From Permianibacter fluminis (GTDB lineage Bacteria; Pseudomonadota; Gammaproteobacteria; Enterobacterales; Permianibacteraceae), in contig NZ_JABMEG010000003.1 of NCBI RefSeq assembly GCF_013179735.1, positions 62,001-126,000 on the forward strand: a DNA stretch of 64,000 nucleotides. The letters are read 5' to 3'. The translations under genes were made by a program, and so were the position numbers. Shown in pieces: positions 25,907 to 35,910 of the stretch (the first letter of the stretch is position 1; every line of letters begins with the position of its first letter). The notes below the pieces were generated by a model, which was not told where the DNA came from, searched no databases, and saw only the letters and a list, made by a program, of their open reading frames with translations.

Positions 25907-26388
25907 TGCATGCCCGTCATGGCACCCACTGGGTGATTCTCAGTTTTCTGTTTGCGCTGGTCTTGACGGTGCTGCCGCTGCCGACGTTTCTCAATCAGGC
26001 GCGGCCGGCCTTTGTCGTGCTGACGCTGATTTACTGGGTGCTGGCGTTGCCGCATCGGTACGGCATTTTTGCCGCGTTTGCGGTCGGGCTGGCGCTTGAT
26101 GTCATCACCGGCAAGATGCTGGGCCTGCACGCGCTGCTGCTGTCGGTGCTGGCGTATGTCTGCGTCAAGCAATACAGCCGGGTCCGGATGTTCACCCGGC
26201 CGATGCAAGCGGCATTTGTCCTGCTGCTGGTCGGCTTGAGTCTGTTGCTGCAGTTGTGGATTGAGAATGCCGTGCAACCGGTCAGCATCCGTGCCAGCTA
26301 TTGGCTGCCGGCGCTGAGTTCAGGCCTGCTCTGGTTTCTCTGGTTCCCGCTGCTGCGCGGCCTGCGCCGCCGCCTGCAGATCAGCTGA
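25903..26388 (+). CDS. mreD: Rod shape-determining protein MreD
   Basis: 161 residues, five to six hydrophobic segments (about 10-28, 36-52, 55-70, 76-92, 105-125, 132-150). It is the integral-membrane partner of MreC in the elongasome. The ATG overlaps the mreC stop in an ATGATG string, so translation is coupled; the second ATG at 25906 is an alternative start. Weakly conserved at sequence level, as the family is, but position and topology leave little doubt. Confidence 0.92.
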   Translation: MMHARHGTHWVILSFLFALVLTVLPLPTFLNQARPAFVVLTLIYWVLALPHRYGIFAAFAVGLALDVITGKMLGLHALLLSVLAYVCVKQYSRVRMFTRPMQAAFVLLLVGLSLLLQLWIENAVQPVSIRASYWLPALSSGLLWFLWFPLLRGLRRRLQIS

Positions 26389-26391
26389 GCC

Positions 26392-26961
26392 ATGATGATT
26401 TATCTGGCTTCTGCGTCGCCGCGTCGGGCGGAACTGTTGCAACAAATCGGCGTCAGGTTCAGCGTGGTTTCAGCACCGGTTGATGAAACTCGCTGGCCTG
26501 ATGAAGCGCCGACCGACTATGTGACCCGGTTGGCCGTGGCAAAAGCGCGGGCTGGCTGGGACCATGCTGATCGCGGCAACGACTGGCCGCTGCTGGCCGC
26601 CGACACCAGTGTCGTGCTTGGCGACGTGATTCTGGGCAAGCCCGAGACCGAAGCGGAAGGGCTGGCGATGCTGCAGCAGCTGTCGGGGCGCCGGCATCAG
26701 GTGATGACCGCGGTGTGCTGCAAACGTGGCCACCATGAAGTCTGCGAGCTGCAGATTTCCACGGTGGGCTTCCGCGCGCTGACGGCGGCCGAGCAACTGG
26801 CCTACTGGCGCAGTGGCGAAGGCCGCGACAAAGCCGGCGGTTATGCCGTGCAGGGCTTGGCGGCGCGCTACATTGAGTATCTGGAAGGCAGTTACAGCGG
26901 CGTTGTGGGTCTGCCGCTGCACGTGGTCGATGCTCTGTTGCAACGACCGGAATTCAGCTGA
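26392..26961 (+). CDS. maf: Maf-like nucleoside triphosphate pyrophosphatase (YhdE type)
   Basis: 189 residues (188 if the second ATG at 26395 is used). Maf proteins hydrolyse noncanonical or dTTP/UTP nucleotides to monophosphates. The signature LASASPRRAELLQQIGV is at the N-terminus, ADTSVVLGDVILGKPE contains the catalytic aspartate, and RDKAGGYAVQGLAARYIEYLEG-type ending motifs follow (given here in parts: DKAGGYAVQG, GSYSGVVGLPL). It lies three bases after mreD and 113 before rng, the usual gammaproteobacterial order. Confidence 0.95.
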   Translation: MMIYLASASPRRAELLQQIGVRFSVVSAPVDETRWPDEAPTDYVTRLAVAKARAGWDHADRGNDWPLLAADTSVVLGDVILGKPETEAEGLAMLQQLSGRRHQVMTAVCCKRGHHEVCELQISTVGFRALTAAEQLAYWRSGEGRDKAGGYAVQGLAARYIEYLEGSYSGVVGLPLHVVDALLQRPEFS

Positions 26962-27074
26962 GCCAGCTGGCCGTGATGACGAGGTCATCCGCGCGGCAGG
27001 CTCGAACACGCGGGTGATCGGGTTCGCCAGAATCCAGCCGAGACCGGCAACACCTGCGACAGGATCGAAGTTCA

Positions 27075-28580
27075 ATGAGCGTATTCATTGCCCCGGTCAG
27101 CCAGGAGTTGCTGATCAACGTCACGCCGCAGGAAACCCGGGTCGCCGTGGTCGAAAACGGCGTGCTGCAGGAATTGCACGTTGAGCGCGCCCATGCCCGT
27201 GGTCTGGTCGGCAATATCTATCGTGGCCGGGTCCGGCGGGTGCTGCCCGGCATGCAGGCCGCGTTCGTCGACATCGGTCTGGAGCGGGCCGCATTTCTGC
27301 ACGCCTCCGACATGCAGGGCGCCGCACTGGCCGAGGACGATGGCACAGCGACGGTGGCAGCGCCGGTCACGATACCGGATGACATCTCCAACCGTCTGGT
27401 CGAAGGCCAATCCATTGTTGTCCAGGTACTGAAAGATCCGCTCGGCAGCAAGGGCGCGCGGCTCAGCACCGAATTGGCGCTGCCATCACGCTATCTGGTG
27501 TTGCTGCCGCACACCGCCCATATCGGTGTCTCGCAGCGCATCGAAGACGAAGCCGAGCGCAACCGGCTGCGCAGCACGCTGACGGAAATGTCGACCCGCA
27601 ACAACGCCGGCTTTATTGTCCGCACTGCAGCCGAGGGCGCGTCGGAAGCGGCGCTGCTGCATGATGCCGAATATTTGCTGCGGTTGTGGCAACGCATTCG
27701 AGGTGACATGGACCGCAGCGCGCCGGAAAGCATCGTTTATCAGGATCTCAGTTTGCCGGTACGAACTCTGCGCGATTTGTGGGCGCAGAATGTCGAGCGG
27801 GTCCGCATCGATTCGCGCGAGGCGTTTCAGCAGATGCGGCAGTTTGCCGATGAATTCATGCCGGGGCTGGCGGAGCGCATCGAGCATTACAGCGGTGAGC
27901 GGCCGCTGTTCGACATGTACGGCGTCGAAGATGAGATCCAGCGCGCGCTAGAACGCAAGGTGCCGCTGAAATCCGGTGGCTATCTGGTGCTCGATCAAAC
28001 CGAGGCAATGACCACCATCGACGTCAACACCGGCGCTTTTGTCGGCCACAAGACGCTCGAAGAAACCATTTTCCGGACTAATCTTGAGGCCGCGTCAGCG
28101 CTGGCGCGGCAACTGCGGCTGCGCAATCTCGGTGGCATCATCATTGTCGATTTCATCGACATGCAGGACGAAGAGCACAAGCGTCAGGTGCTGCGGGCAT
28201 TGGACAAGGCACTCGAGCGCGATCACGCCAAGACCACGATTTCGGAAGTGTCGGCGCTCGGCTTGGTCCAGATGACCCGCAAGCGCACGCGCGAAAGCCT
28301 CGAGCACGTGCTGTGCGAAACCTGCCCGCACTGCCAGGGCCGCGGCACCATGAAAACCGCCGTCACCGTTTGCTACGAAATTTTCCGCGAGATCATCCGG
28401 GCCGCGCGCGCCTACGAGGCGCAGGGCATTCTGGTGCTGGCTGGCGCCGCCGTGATCGATTGCCTGCGCGACAGCGAAGCCAACAGCGTGGCCGAGCTGG
28501 AGCTGTTCATTGGCCGACCGATCAAGCTGCAAGTCGAGCCGCAATATTCCCAAGAGCAATTTGATGTGGTGCTCGTTTGA
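27075..28580 (+). CDS. rng: Ribonuclease G
   Basis: 501 residues. RNase G is a 5'-end-dependent endonuclease that matures 16S rRNA and decays mRNAs. The S1 domain lies at about 35-125 (GNIYRGRVRRVLPGMQAAFVDIG in part). The catalytic DNase-I-like region contains TIDVNTGAFVG and IIIVDFIDM with the magnesium-binding aspartates, and the zinc-link is CETCPHC. No long RNase E-type C-terminal scaffold is present, which separates it from rne. ATG 27075 is preceded by GGATCGAAG. The stop overlaps the yhdP start. Confidence 0.97.
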   Translation: MSVFIAPVSQELLINVTPQETRVAVVENGVLQELHVERAHARGLVGNIYRGRVRRVLPGMQAAFVDIGLERAAFLHASDMQGAALAEDDGTATVAAPVTIPDDISNRLVEGQSIVVQVLKDPLGSKGARLSTELALPSRYLVLLPHTAHIGVSQRIEDEAERNRLRSTLTEMSTRNNAGFIVRTAAEGASEAALLHDAEYLLRLWQRIRGDMDRSAPESIVYQDLSLPVRTLRDLWAQNVERVRIDSREAFQQMRQFADEFMPGLAERIEHYSGERPLFDMYGVEDEIQRALERKVPLKSGGYLVLDQTEAMTTIDVNTGAFVGHKTLEETIFRTNLEAASALARQLRLRNLGGIIIVDFIDMQDEEHKRQVLRALDKALERDHAKTTISEVSALGLVQMTRKRTRESLEHVLCETCPHCQGRGTMKTAVTVCYEIFREIIRAARAYEAQGILVLAGAAVIDCLRDSEANSVAELELFIGRPIKLQVEPQYSQEQFDVVLV

Positions 28581-31500
28581 TGATCAAACGCTCGCTGAAA
28601 TGGCTCTGGTACGTGATCGCCGCGCTGATCATCAGTGTCGCGGTGCTGGTCAGCATTGGTCGTTTGTTGCTGCCGCAAGCCTATCGGCTAAAACCGGAAT
28701 TCGAAAATTATCTGGCGGTGCGGACCGGTGCGAAAGTTCGCATCGGTGAAGTGTATGGTGTCTGGCGCGGATACGGCCCCGAGATTCGGGTTCGTGATAT
28801 ACAGCTGCTGGCACCGGAGACGGATGAGCCGCTGCTGACCATTGGCCGGTTTGAAGCCGCGCTGGATATTCCTCGTTCGATATTCAGTTTGCACACCGTC
28901 ATGCGCCGGTTTGAGGTCGAAGGCCTGAACGCGCTGGTCGAGTTCGACAGCAAAGGCTCGCTGGTATTGCCGGGGCTGGTCATCGAAAGCGGCGAGGACA
29001 GCGATATTTCGGCGCAGTACGTCATCGATGCGTTGCTGCGACAAAGCAAGGTGGCCATTACCCAGACCGAAATCCGTTATCGGCGCCGGCAGGGCGACAT
29101 CATTTCACTATCGCTGCCCGACATCAGTTTGCGCAATGCCCGTGGCCAGCATCAAGCCATTGGCGAACTGCAGGTGCACGAAGGCGGCACTGCCAAATTT
29201 GTTCTTGAATTTACCGATTACCCGCTGGCGCCATCCGATCAGATGGCGCTTTATGTCGAGAGCAAGGCGCTGGATCTGGCGCGCTTGCCACTGCCGACTG
29301 CCGCGCTCGGTACGCATCTCGATGACGGCGATTTGCAGCTGCAGATTTGGGCCAACTGGCGCGAAGGCGGCTGGCGCGATGGCCAAGCCAATCTGCTGCT
29401 CAAGCAGCTGCAGTTGACCAACGACGAACAGCAGCATAAGCAGGTCGAAAAACTCAGCGGCCGTTTGCATTTTGCTCGCGCTGATGGTGATACCTGGTAT
29501 CTGCATGGCGATGAGGTTCGCTGGCAGAACGGTGGCGAGAAGCATGCGGCCTTGACTATCGAAGGCAAGGTCCAGCGAGACGGCGACGGCCAGCGCTGGG
29601 GTTTTGATATCGGGGCGCTGGCGCTGGCCGATATCGTCGAACTGGTCCGGTTCAGTTCGGCGGTGCCGACCGATGTTCGGCAAAAGCTGGCCGAGTTGAA
29701 TGCCTCGGCTGAATTGCCGCGTCTGCAAATTGATTTTCGCTTGCAGGACGAAACGCTGGCGGATTGGGCCGTTGCCAGCCAGTTTGCCCAGCTACGTTAT
29801 GCCAGTCAGCAGTTGCCGGAAATTCAGGACTTGGCTGGCCGCATTCTGGTGGCGGAAATCGCCGGTGTGCAGACCGGTGCGGCGCGCATAAAAGCAAAAG
29901 ATCAACCGTTCGACTTTCATCAATTGTTCCGTGCGCCGTTGCCGGTTTCCCATCTCGACTTGGCCGCCCGCTGGCAGCAACAGGCACAGCAATGGCTGGT
30001 CACGATGCCGCAGCTGCTGCTTGGCAACGCAGACGCCGAGATCGCGGCGCGGGCAAGCCTGTCGCTGCCAGACGCGGCCGTTACAACGGAAAAGCCGCAG
30101 CTGGCATTGGCGGCGGTTCTGCGCAATGGCGTTGGCGCCAACAAGTCGGCCTATCTGCCGGTGAGCGTTATGACGCCCGAGCTGGTGCGCTATCTCGATG
30201 GCGCGATCGAGACAGCTACTGTGACCGAAGCACAGGCACTGCTGCGCGGCCCGTTGGGGGCGTTTCCGTTTGCCCAACATGAAGGCGTGTTCGATTTGCA
30301 GGCGCAAGTCAACAATGCGCGCTATCAGTTCCAGCCGGACTGGCCCGCCGTTACCGATTTGAGTGCCGAGTTGCAATTCACTGCGGACAGCATGCACATC
30401 GGCATTCAGCGCGGGCTGTTGGCGGGCTTGCGAATCAATCAGGGGCAAGTCGTGCTGGATCCGCTGGGTGGATCGGATACGGTGTTGCAAGTCGAAGCCA
30501 ATGGCAGTGGCAACGGCCAATCCGCACTGGCTTTGCTGCACAACAGTCCGCTGCGCGATGCGTTGTTGCCGCTGACTGACACGCTCGACATCAACGGCAT
30601 GCTGAATACCGATCTGGCCTTGTCGATCCCGCTGCATCACGAACGCCCGGCGCAGGTGCGTGGCAAAGTCAGCTTCGCCAACGCGACGCTGCACTTGAAA
30701 CCGATTGATTTGCCGCTGACCGGCGCGCGTGGCGAGGTGCAATTCGCCGAGTATGGTGTCACTGCGGGCGACGTGCAGTTGAACGCTTTGGGCGGTACCG
30801 TCCGAGCCAGTGTCAGCGGTGATCAGGGCGGCGGCAAAATCGCGTTTACCGGCACGGCTGACAGCGCGGCGATTGCAGCTTGGTATCCACACCCGATGCA
30901 GCAGCGGGTGCTCGGTCAGTTTGATTATCGCGGTCAGGTTTTGCTGCCGGGCACTGAACAACAAGGTGTTCAGGTGGAACTACGCAGCGATCTGAGCGGT
31001 GTTGCTGTCATGGCGCCAGCGCCGTTTGGCAAAGCAGCAAACGAAACTGCTGCGCTTGCCTTCAATGCCGGCATCCAGAGCGGGCGCTTGTCTTTGCAGG
31101 CGGATTATCGTCAGCAACTGGCGTTTCAGGCTGAGCGCAACGGTGACGAACCGCTGCACTCAGAATTTCTGCTGGGTGGCACCGCGTATGCTGGTCATCA
31201 GCCAGGCCTCAGCATTCGCGGTCGCCTGGACAAAATTTCCGCTGCTGACTGGATCCCTTTTGTTGCCGATTTGGTCAGCGTTGCCACCAGCAATACCAAA
31301 GCGGCGGCCAATACCGTTTCGGCCGGATCGACTGGCGGCGCAAAGAGCGTAACGCCGGCACCGACGACGCCGATTGCAACCACGGCAAGCAGTAGTGCGC
31401 CGGCGCTCGCGCTGTCGATTGCGATGGTCGATTTCTATGGTTTGCCGATTGCTGATGTTGATCTGGGCGGTCGCGAATCGGCGGATGCCTACCAACTCGA

Positions 31501-32836
31501 TGTGCGTGCCGCCACGGTTGTCGGCGAGCTCGACTTTGCCGGCAACAAGCCGATCAAAATCAGTCTGGAAAAATTTTTACATGATGCACCGGCTGAACCG
31601 GCGGCGAGTGAGTCGGCACCGACCGAGGTCGTGGCAACCGCGACCGTACCAGAGCCGGTACCGCAGCGGGAGCCGGCCGATTGGCCGGAACTGGAAATCG
31701 ATTGCAAACAATGCCGGTTTTACAGTCGCGAGCTGGGACATGTTCAGGTCAGTCTGCGCAATCAGGCTGCGGACAAGACGGTGCGAGTACAGGCGGACCG
31801 CAACAGTATGCTCACTGCCAAACTCGAAGGTCTGTGGTCGGCCAGCAGTCATCGCACTCAGCTCAGCGGTCGGGTGGCCAGCCGTGATTGGGGCAAGCTG
31901 ACTCGCGATTGGGGCGTTGATCTGAGCGTGCGCGACAGCCCCGGTCATGTTGATCTGGAATTGGCATGGCCGCAGAGTCCGGTAGATTTTCGCTTGCGTG
32001 ACAGCGTTGGCAAACTGGAACTGGATTTGGGCAAGGGCTCGATTGCTCGCGGTTCCGACAACGCCGAAAAAGTGTTGCGGGTGTTCAGTCTGCTGAGCCT
32101 GCAATCGATCACGCGCCGGCTCAGTCTGGATTTTTCCGATCTGTTTCGCGATGGCTTTTTCTATGATGGCATTCGCGGCAGCTTCCGTATCGCCGATGGC
32201 AAAGCGCGTACTGACGATACTCTCATCGATGGGGTATCTGCAGCGATTGTGATTCGCGGTGAAACCGATTTTGTTGCCCGGACCCTGAATCAGCAGATTG
32301 AGGTCACGCCGAAACTGTCATCAAGCTTGCCGATTCTGGCGGGCTGGGCGATCAATCCGCCGGCCGGTCTGGTGGTCTGGTTGATGAACAAGTTGTTTAT
32401 CGAACCGGCGGTCAAGGTGGTCACCGGCCTGCAGTATACGGTGCGAGGTCCGTGGGACAATCCTGAAGTGATCGAGCGCGGCCGGACCGAAAAAGAAGTG
32501 CCGATTCCGGAAGAGGGTTTGCCAGAGCCGGGTGGCGCGGTGCCGCCAGCGGCAGAGCCCAATCCGGCGACATCCAATTTGACAACGCCCACTCCAACAA
32601 CATCCATACCGGCGACATCAACCGCAGCGACCGCCAGTCCGGGGCGGGTTGACCGTACTGGTGCGAAGCGTGCTGCCAAAGCAGAGGCCAAGCCGGGCTC
32701 CAAATCCGATTCCAAGTCCGGTTCCGCAGCGAAAGCCAAATCCGGATCAAAATCGGCGGCAACGCCCGTGGTGAAGTCGGATGCCAATACAGTCGGTGTG
32801 TCGTCGCCGGCATCGACGGCGATTCGCCCTCACTAA
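28580..32836 (+). CDS. yhdP: YhdP family AsmA-like lipid transport protein
   Basis: 1418 residues, long as usual for this family. One N-terminal membrane helix (about 8-30, SLKWLWYVIAALIISVAV in part) anchors it, and the rest is a periplasmic beta-rich rod. The C-terminal conserved block (AsmA_2-like) includes SLQSITRRLSLDFSDLF, DGFFYDGIRG and the GWAINPPAGL stretch. In E. coli, YhdP with TamB and YdbH moves phospholipid across the periplasm to the outer membrane. Two low-complexity parts are unusual: a Thr/Ala/Ser patch near 905-935 and a Lys/Ser/Ala-rich tail of about 70 residues. The start overlaps the rng stop (TGATG). Confidence 0.93.
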   Translation: MIKRSLKWLWYVIAALIISVAVLVSIGRLLLPQAYRLKPEFENYLAVRTGAKVRIGEVYGVWRGYGPEIRVRDIQLLAPETDEPLLTIGRFEAALDIPRSIFSLHTVMRRFEVEGLNALVEFDSKGSLVLPGLVIESGEDSDISAQYVIDALLRQSKVAITQTEIRYRRRQGDIISLSLPDISLRNARGQHQAIGELQVHEGGTAKFVLEFTDYPLAPSDQMALYVESKALDLARLPLPTAALGTHLDDGDLQLQIWANWREGGWRDGQANLLLKQLQLTNDEQQHKQVEKLSGRLHFARADGDTWYLHGDEVRWQNGGEKHAALTIEGKVQRDGDGQRWGFDIGALALADIVELVRFSSAVPTDVRQKLAELNASAELPRLQIDFRLQDETLADWAVASQFAQLRYASQQLPEIQDLAGRILVAEIAGVQTGAARIKAKDQPFDFHQLFRAPLPVSHLDLAARWQQQAQQWLVTMPQLLLGNADAEIAARASLSLPDAAVTTEKPQLALAAVLRNGVGANKSAYLPVSVMTPELVRYLDGAIETATVTEAQALLRGPLGAFPFAQHEGVFDLQAQVNNARYQFQPDWPAVTDLSAELQFTADSMHIGIQRGLLAGLRINQGQVVLDPLGGSDTVLQVEANGSGNGQSALALLHNSPLRDALLPLTDTLDINGMLNTDLALSIPLHHERPAQVRGKVSFANATLHLKPIDLPLTGARGEVQFAEYGVTAGDVQLNALGGTVRASVSGDQGGGKIAFTGTADSAAIAAWYPHPMQQRVLGQFDYRGQVLLPGTEQQGVQVELRSDLSGVAVMAPAPFGKAANETAALAFNAGIQSGRLSLQADYRQQLAFQAERNGDEPLHSEFLLGGTAYAGHQPGLSIRGRLDKISAADWIPFVADLVSVATSNTKAAANTVSAGSTGGAKSVTPAPTTPIATTASSSAPALALSIAMVDFYGLPIADVDLGGRESADAYQLDVRAATVVGELDFAGNKPIKISLEKFLHDAPAEPAASESAPTEVVATATVPEPVPQREPADWPELEIDCKQCRFYSRELGHVQVSLRNQAADKTVRVQADRNSMLTAKLEGLWSASSHRTQLSGRVASRDWGKLTRDWGVDLSVRDSPGHVDLELAWPQSPVDFRLRDSVGKLELDLGKGSIARGSDNAEKVLRVFSLLSLQSITRRLSLDFSDLFRDGFFYDGIRGSFRIADGKARTDDTLIDGVSAAIVIRGETDFVARTLNQQIEVTPKLSSSLPILAGWAINPPAGLVVWLMNKLFIEPAVKVVTGLQYTVRGPWDNPEVIERGRTEKEVPIPEEGLPEPGGAVPPAAEPNPATSNLTTPTPTTSIPATSTAATASPGRVDRTGAKRAAKAEAKPGSKSDSKSGSAAKAKSGSKSAATPVVKSDANTVGVSSPASTAIRPH

Positions 32837-32868
32837 CTCTCACCGGCCCGCACCGCGGAGTGACTGCA

Positions 32869-33819
32869 ATGAAAGTGGCTGCAATTCAAATGGTGTCCGG
32901 CATTGATCGGGATCGCAATCTGGCCGCTGCAGAGCGCTTGATTGCCGAGGCCGCGGCGACTGGCGCGCGATTGGTCCTGTTGCCGGAAAATTTTCCGTTG
33001 ATGGGCCAGCGTGAGGAAGACAAGCTGACGATTGCCGAAGCCGACGGCAGTGGCCCGATTCAGACGATGCTGAGCCGCGCCGCCCGGCAACATCAGATTT
33101 GGCTGGCGGCAGGAACGTATCCGGCGCGTGGCGACAGCGCGACCCGGGTGCGGGCACGGCTTTCGATTTACTCACCTCAAGGCATGCTGACGGCACATTA
33201 CGACAAGCTGCATTTGTTCGATGTGCAATTGCCGGATGGCCGGGAAAGCTATTTGGAGTCGCGTGGCATTGAACCTGGCCTGGCCGTGGTGACAGCGCGC
33301 GCCGACGAGGCCGAGCTTGGCTGCAGCATCTGCTATGACCTGCGGTTTCCGGAGCTGTATCGGCAACTGGTCACTGCCGGTGCTACCGTGCTGTTGGTGC
33401 CGGCGGCATTTACCGCCACCACCGGCGCAGCTCATTGGCATACCTTGCTGCGCGCCCGCGCCATCGAAAATCAATGCTTTGTGATCGCGGCCAATCAGGG
33501 CGGCAGCCATGAAAATGGTCGCGCCACCTACGGTCACAGCGTAATCTACGATCCGTGGGGCGAATGTCTGGCGGAAGCAGGCACCGGCGAAGCGGTGATC
33601 ACGGCCGAGCTGGACTTTGCCAGCCAGCGCGAACTGCGCCAGCGCTTTCCCGTGCTCGCGCATCAGCGCATCGCCGTGCAGGCCGCGCCGAGTGCGGTAA
33701 TTCCAGACGCATCTGTATCAGCAAAAACAGCATCAACAAAAACAGCAGCAGCTTCACCAAACACTGGGGCGATGCCAGCATCCCCCACTCATTCTGCTCC
33801 ATCAGGAGACCGATCATGA
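32869..33819 (+). CDS. Carbon-nitrogen hydrolase, Nit1/deaminated-glutathione amidase-like
   Basis: 316 residues from ATG 32869; GGAG lies eight bases upstream, and a GTG nine bases earlier is less likely. The Glu-Lys-Cys triad of the nitrilase fold is visible: [16 protein letters not shown] and [11 protein letters not shown]. Sequence style fits the Nit1/NitFhit group that removes an amide from deaminated glutathione. The last about 45 residues (from roughly 270) are a Ser/Thr/Ala/Lys-rich tail without family counterpart, and its coding end holds the tldD ribosome site. Nitrilase genes often precede tldD in gammaproteobacteria. Confidence 0.9.
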   Translation: MKVAAIQMVSGIDRDRNLAAAERLIAEAAATGARLVLLPENFPLMGQREEDKLTIAEADGSGPIQTMLSRAARQHQIWLAAGTYPARGDSATRVRARLSIYSPQGMLTAHYDKLHLFDVQLPDGRESYLESRGIEPGLAVVTARADEAELGCSICYDLRFPELYRQLVTAGATVLLVPAAFTATTGAAHWHTLLRARAIENQCFVIAANQGGSHENGRATYGHSVIYDPWGECLAEAGTGEAVITAELDFASQRELRQRFPVLAHQRIAVQAAPSAVIPDASVSAKTASTKTAAASPNTGAMPASPTHSAPSGDRS

Positions 33820-35270
33820 CCACAGCCAGCAGTGCGGCATTTGCCCAGGCCGAACAGCAATTGCTGACCGCCGCGGGACTTGCCGCCAGTGATTTGGGTC
33901 AGGTGCTTGGCAGCATGCTCGGTCATCGCATCGATGCCGCGGAATTGTATTTTCAGGCCAGCAGTCACGAGGTGTGGGCGCTGGAAGATGGCATGGTCAA
34001 AGACGCCAGCTACAGCAGCGATCGCGGTGTCGGTGTTCGGGCCTTGGCCGGCGACAAAACCGGTTTTGCTTATTCCGAAGATCTGGTGATGCCGGCCTTG
34101 CTGCAAGCGGCTGGCGCCGCCCGCTCGATTGCCCGGGCCGGACAGGAGCATTCGCTCGCCGCTTTTCGCCGAACCCACGCGGTCCAGTTGTATCCGGCCA
34201 TTGATCCACTGCCCGGTTTGACTGAGGCAGAGAAGATCGACTGGTTGCGTCAGGTCGATGCCTTCACCCGCGCCCTCGATCCGGCGGTGCAGGAAGTGCA
34301 AGCATCGCTGACGGCGGTATCCGAGCAAATTCTGGTGGCGCATACCGATGGCACGCTGGCTGCTGATGTGCGGCCACTGGTGCGCTTCAATGTTTCAGTC
34401 ATCGTGGAAAAAAATGGCCGGCGTGAAACCGGCTATGCCGGCGGTGGTGGTCGCTACGATCTGACCACGCTGATGCAGAATGATTTTCCATTCAACTGCG
34501 CCCGCGAAGCGGTGCGACAAGCACTGGTCAATCTGGAAGCGGTCGCCGCACCGGCCGGCGTGATGCCGGTGGTGCTGGGCGCCGGTTGGCCGGGCGTGTT
34601 GTTGCACGAAGCGATTGGCCATGGTCTCGAAGGCGATTTCAATCGCAAAGGCTCCAGCGCATTCTCCGGTCGGGTTGGCGAGCGGGTGGCTTCGCCGCTG
34701 TGCACCGTGGTCGATGATGGCACCATGCCGGGCCGACGCGGCTCGCTGACCATCGATGACGAAGGTACACCGAGTCAGCGTACCGTGCTGATCGAAAATG
34801 GCATTCTGCGCGGCTATCTGCAAGACAAGAAAAATGCCGCGTTGATGGGCACGCAGAGCACCGGCAATGGCCGTCGGGAAAGTTATGCCCACCTGCCGAT
34901 GCCGCGCATGACCAATACCTACATGCTCGCCGGTCCGCATGATCCGGAAGAAATAATCCGTTCGGTCAAGAAAGGCTTGTACGCGCCGCAATTTGGTGGC
35001 GGTCAGGTGGATATCACCTCGGGTAAATTCGTCTTCTCCGCCAGCGAGGCCTACCTGATTGAAGATGGCAAGATCACCCGTCCGGTCAAAGGTGCTACGC
35101 TGATTGGCAATGGCCCCGATGTGCTGACCAAGGTCAGCATGGTCGGCAACGATTTGAAGCTGGATGACGGCATCGGCGTCTGCGGCAAAGCCGGGCAAAG
35201 TGTGCCGGTCGGGGTTGGTCAGCCGACTTTACGAGTCGATGAGTTGACAGTTGGCGGCACCGCCGCCTGA
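33816..35270 (+). CDS. tldD: Metalloprotease TldD
   Basis: 484 residues from ATG 33816 (AGGAG seven bases upstream; overlaps the nitrilase stop). TldD with TldE/PmbA forms a heterodimeric zinc protease that trims leader or unfolded peptides, e.g. microcin B17 and CcdA. The zinc motif [11 protein letters not shown] is intact (two histidines and the glutamate), followed by the [19 protein letters not shown] segment and the C-terminal [17 protein letters not shown]. The partner pmbA is 2.9 kb away, beyond darP and a TonB receptor. Confidence 0.96.
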   Translation: MTTASSAAFAQAEQQLLTAAGLAASDLGQVLGSMLGHRIDAAELYFQASSHEVWALEDGMVKDASYSSDRGVGVRALAGDKTGFAYSEDLVMPALLQAAGAARSIARAGQEHSLAAFRRTHAVQLYPAIDPLPGLTEAEKIDWLRQVDAFTRALDPAVQEVQASLTAVSEQILVAHTDGTLAADVRPLVRFNVSVIVEKNGRRETGYAGGGGRYDLTTLMQNDFPFNCAREAVRQALVNLEAVAAPAGVMPVVLGAGWPGVLLHEAIGHGLEGDFNRKGSSAFSGRVGERVASPLCTVVDDGTMPGRRGSLTIDDEGTPSQRTVLIENGILRGYLQDKKNAALMGTQSTGNGRRESYAHLPMPRMTNTYMLAGPHDPEEIIRSVKKGLYAPQFGGGQVDITSGKFVFSASEAYLIEDGKITRPVKGATLIGNGPDVLTKVSMVGNDLKLDDGIGVCGKAGQSVPVGVGQPTLRVDELTVGGTAA

Positions 35271-35284
35271 GCGTTTGCACAAGC

Positions 35285-35337
35285 AATGGCAACGTAAAAA
35301 AAGGGCAGCGAAGCTGCCCTTTTTTTACGTTGCCATT
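35285..35337. terminator. Very long perfect hairpin terminator between tldD and darP
   Basis: A 25-bp perfect stem: AATGGCAACGTAAAAAAAGG plus GCAGC, loop GAA, then the exact complement. The GC core GGGCAGC/GCTGCCC is flanked by A7/T7 runs and by a further matching TGGCAACGT/ACGTTGCCA. It can stop transcripts from both sides, as the flanking genes converge. Confidence 0.93.
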
Positions 35338-35353
35338 TCAAGTTTTCGCTTGC

Positions 35354-35905
35354 TTACTGACTGTCCGCCATCGCCCGCAATGCCCGGAACAACTCCCTTG
35401 CGGCGGCTGGCGGTTTGCCTTGTTCCGCTTCTTTCTGGGCGGTGCGGATCAGTTGCCGTAGCTGCTGCCGGTCTGCGTGCGGGTAGTCGTGTAGCAGGTC
35501 CGTCAGCGCGGCGTCGCCTTCGCCGATCAAGCGGTCGCGCCAGCGCTCCAGTTGGTGATGGCGCTGAGTCGCCAGTTTCGCGTGCTGTCGCAGTTGCTCG
35601 AGCGCCTGCAGCAGGGGCTCCGGGTCGACGTCGCGCAATAGCTTGCCGATGAATTGCAATTGCCGGCGCTTGCCTTCATGGGCGTGAATTTGTTGGCATT
35701 GATCGATGGCGTAACGCAGGTTCTCCGGCAGCGGCAGCTTGTCGAGCTGATTGGCTGCGAGCTCGACCAACTCGGCGCCGACGTCCTGCAAGGCCAGCAT
35801 TTCGCGTTTGCGCTGCGATTTGCTGGGCAGCTCTGCGGCTTCTTCCTCGGGCAGGTTGTAATCGGCTTCGATGGGTTGCCGGGGATCGTTCGGGTGGCGG
35901 GGCAT
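35354..35905 (-). CDS. darP: Ribosome biogenesis factor DarP/YjgA (DUF615)
   Basis: 183 residues. The family binds late 50S ribosomal precursors. The opening region with KSQRKREMLALQDVGAEL-type sequence (here SKSQRKREMLALQDVGAEL) and the helical LRQLIRTAQKE and LFRALRAM endings are characteristic. Highly charged and helical throughout, no membrane part. In E. coli yjgA is next to pmbA; here a TonB receptor gene lies between, five bases upstream on the same strand. Confidence 0.93.
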   Translation of the reverse strand: MPRHPNDPRQPIEADYNLPEEEAAELPSKSQRKREMLALQDVGAELVELAANQLDKLPLPENLRYAIDQCQQIHAHEGKRRQLQFIGKLLRDVDPEPLLQALEQLRQHAKLATQRHHQLERWRDRLIGEGDAALTDLLHDYPHADRQQLRQLIRTAQKEAEQGKPPAAARELFRALRAMADSQ

Positions 35906-35910
35906 GTCGA

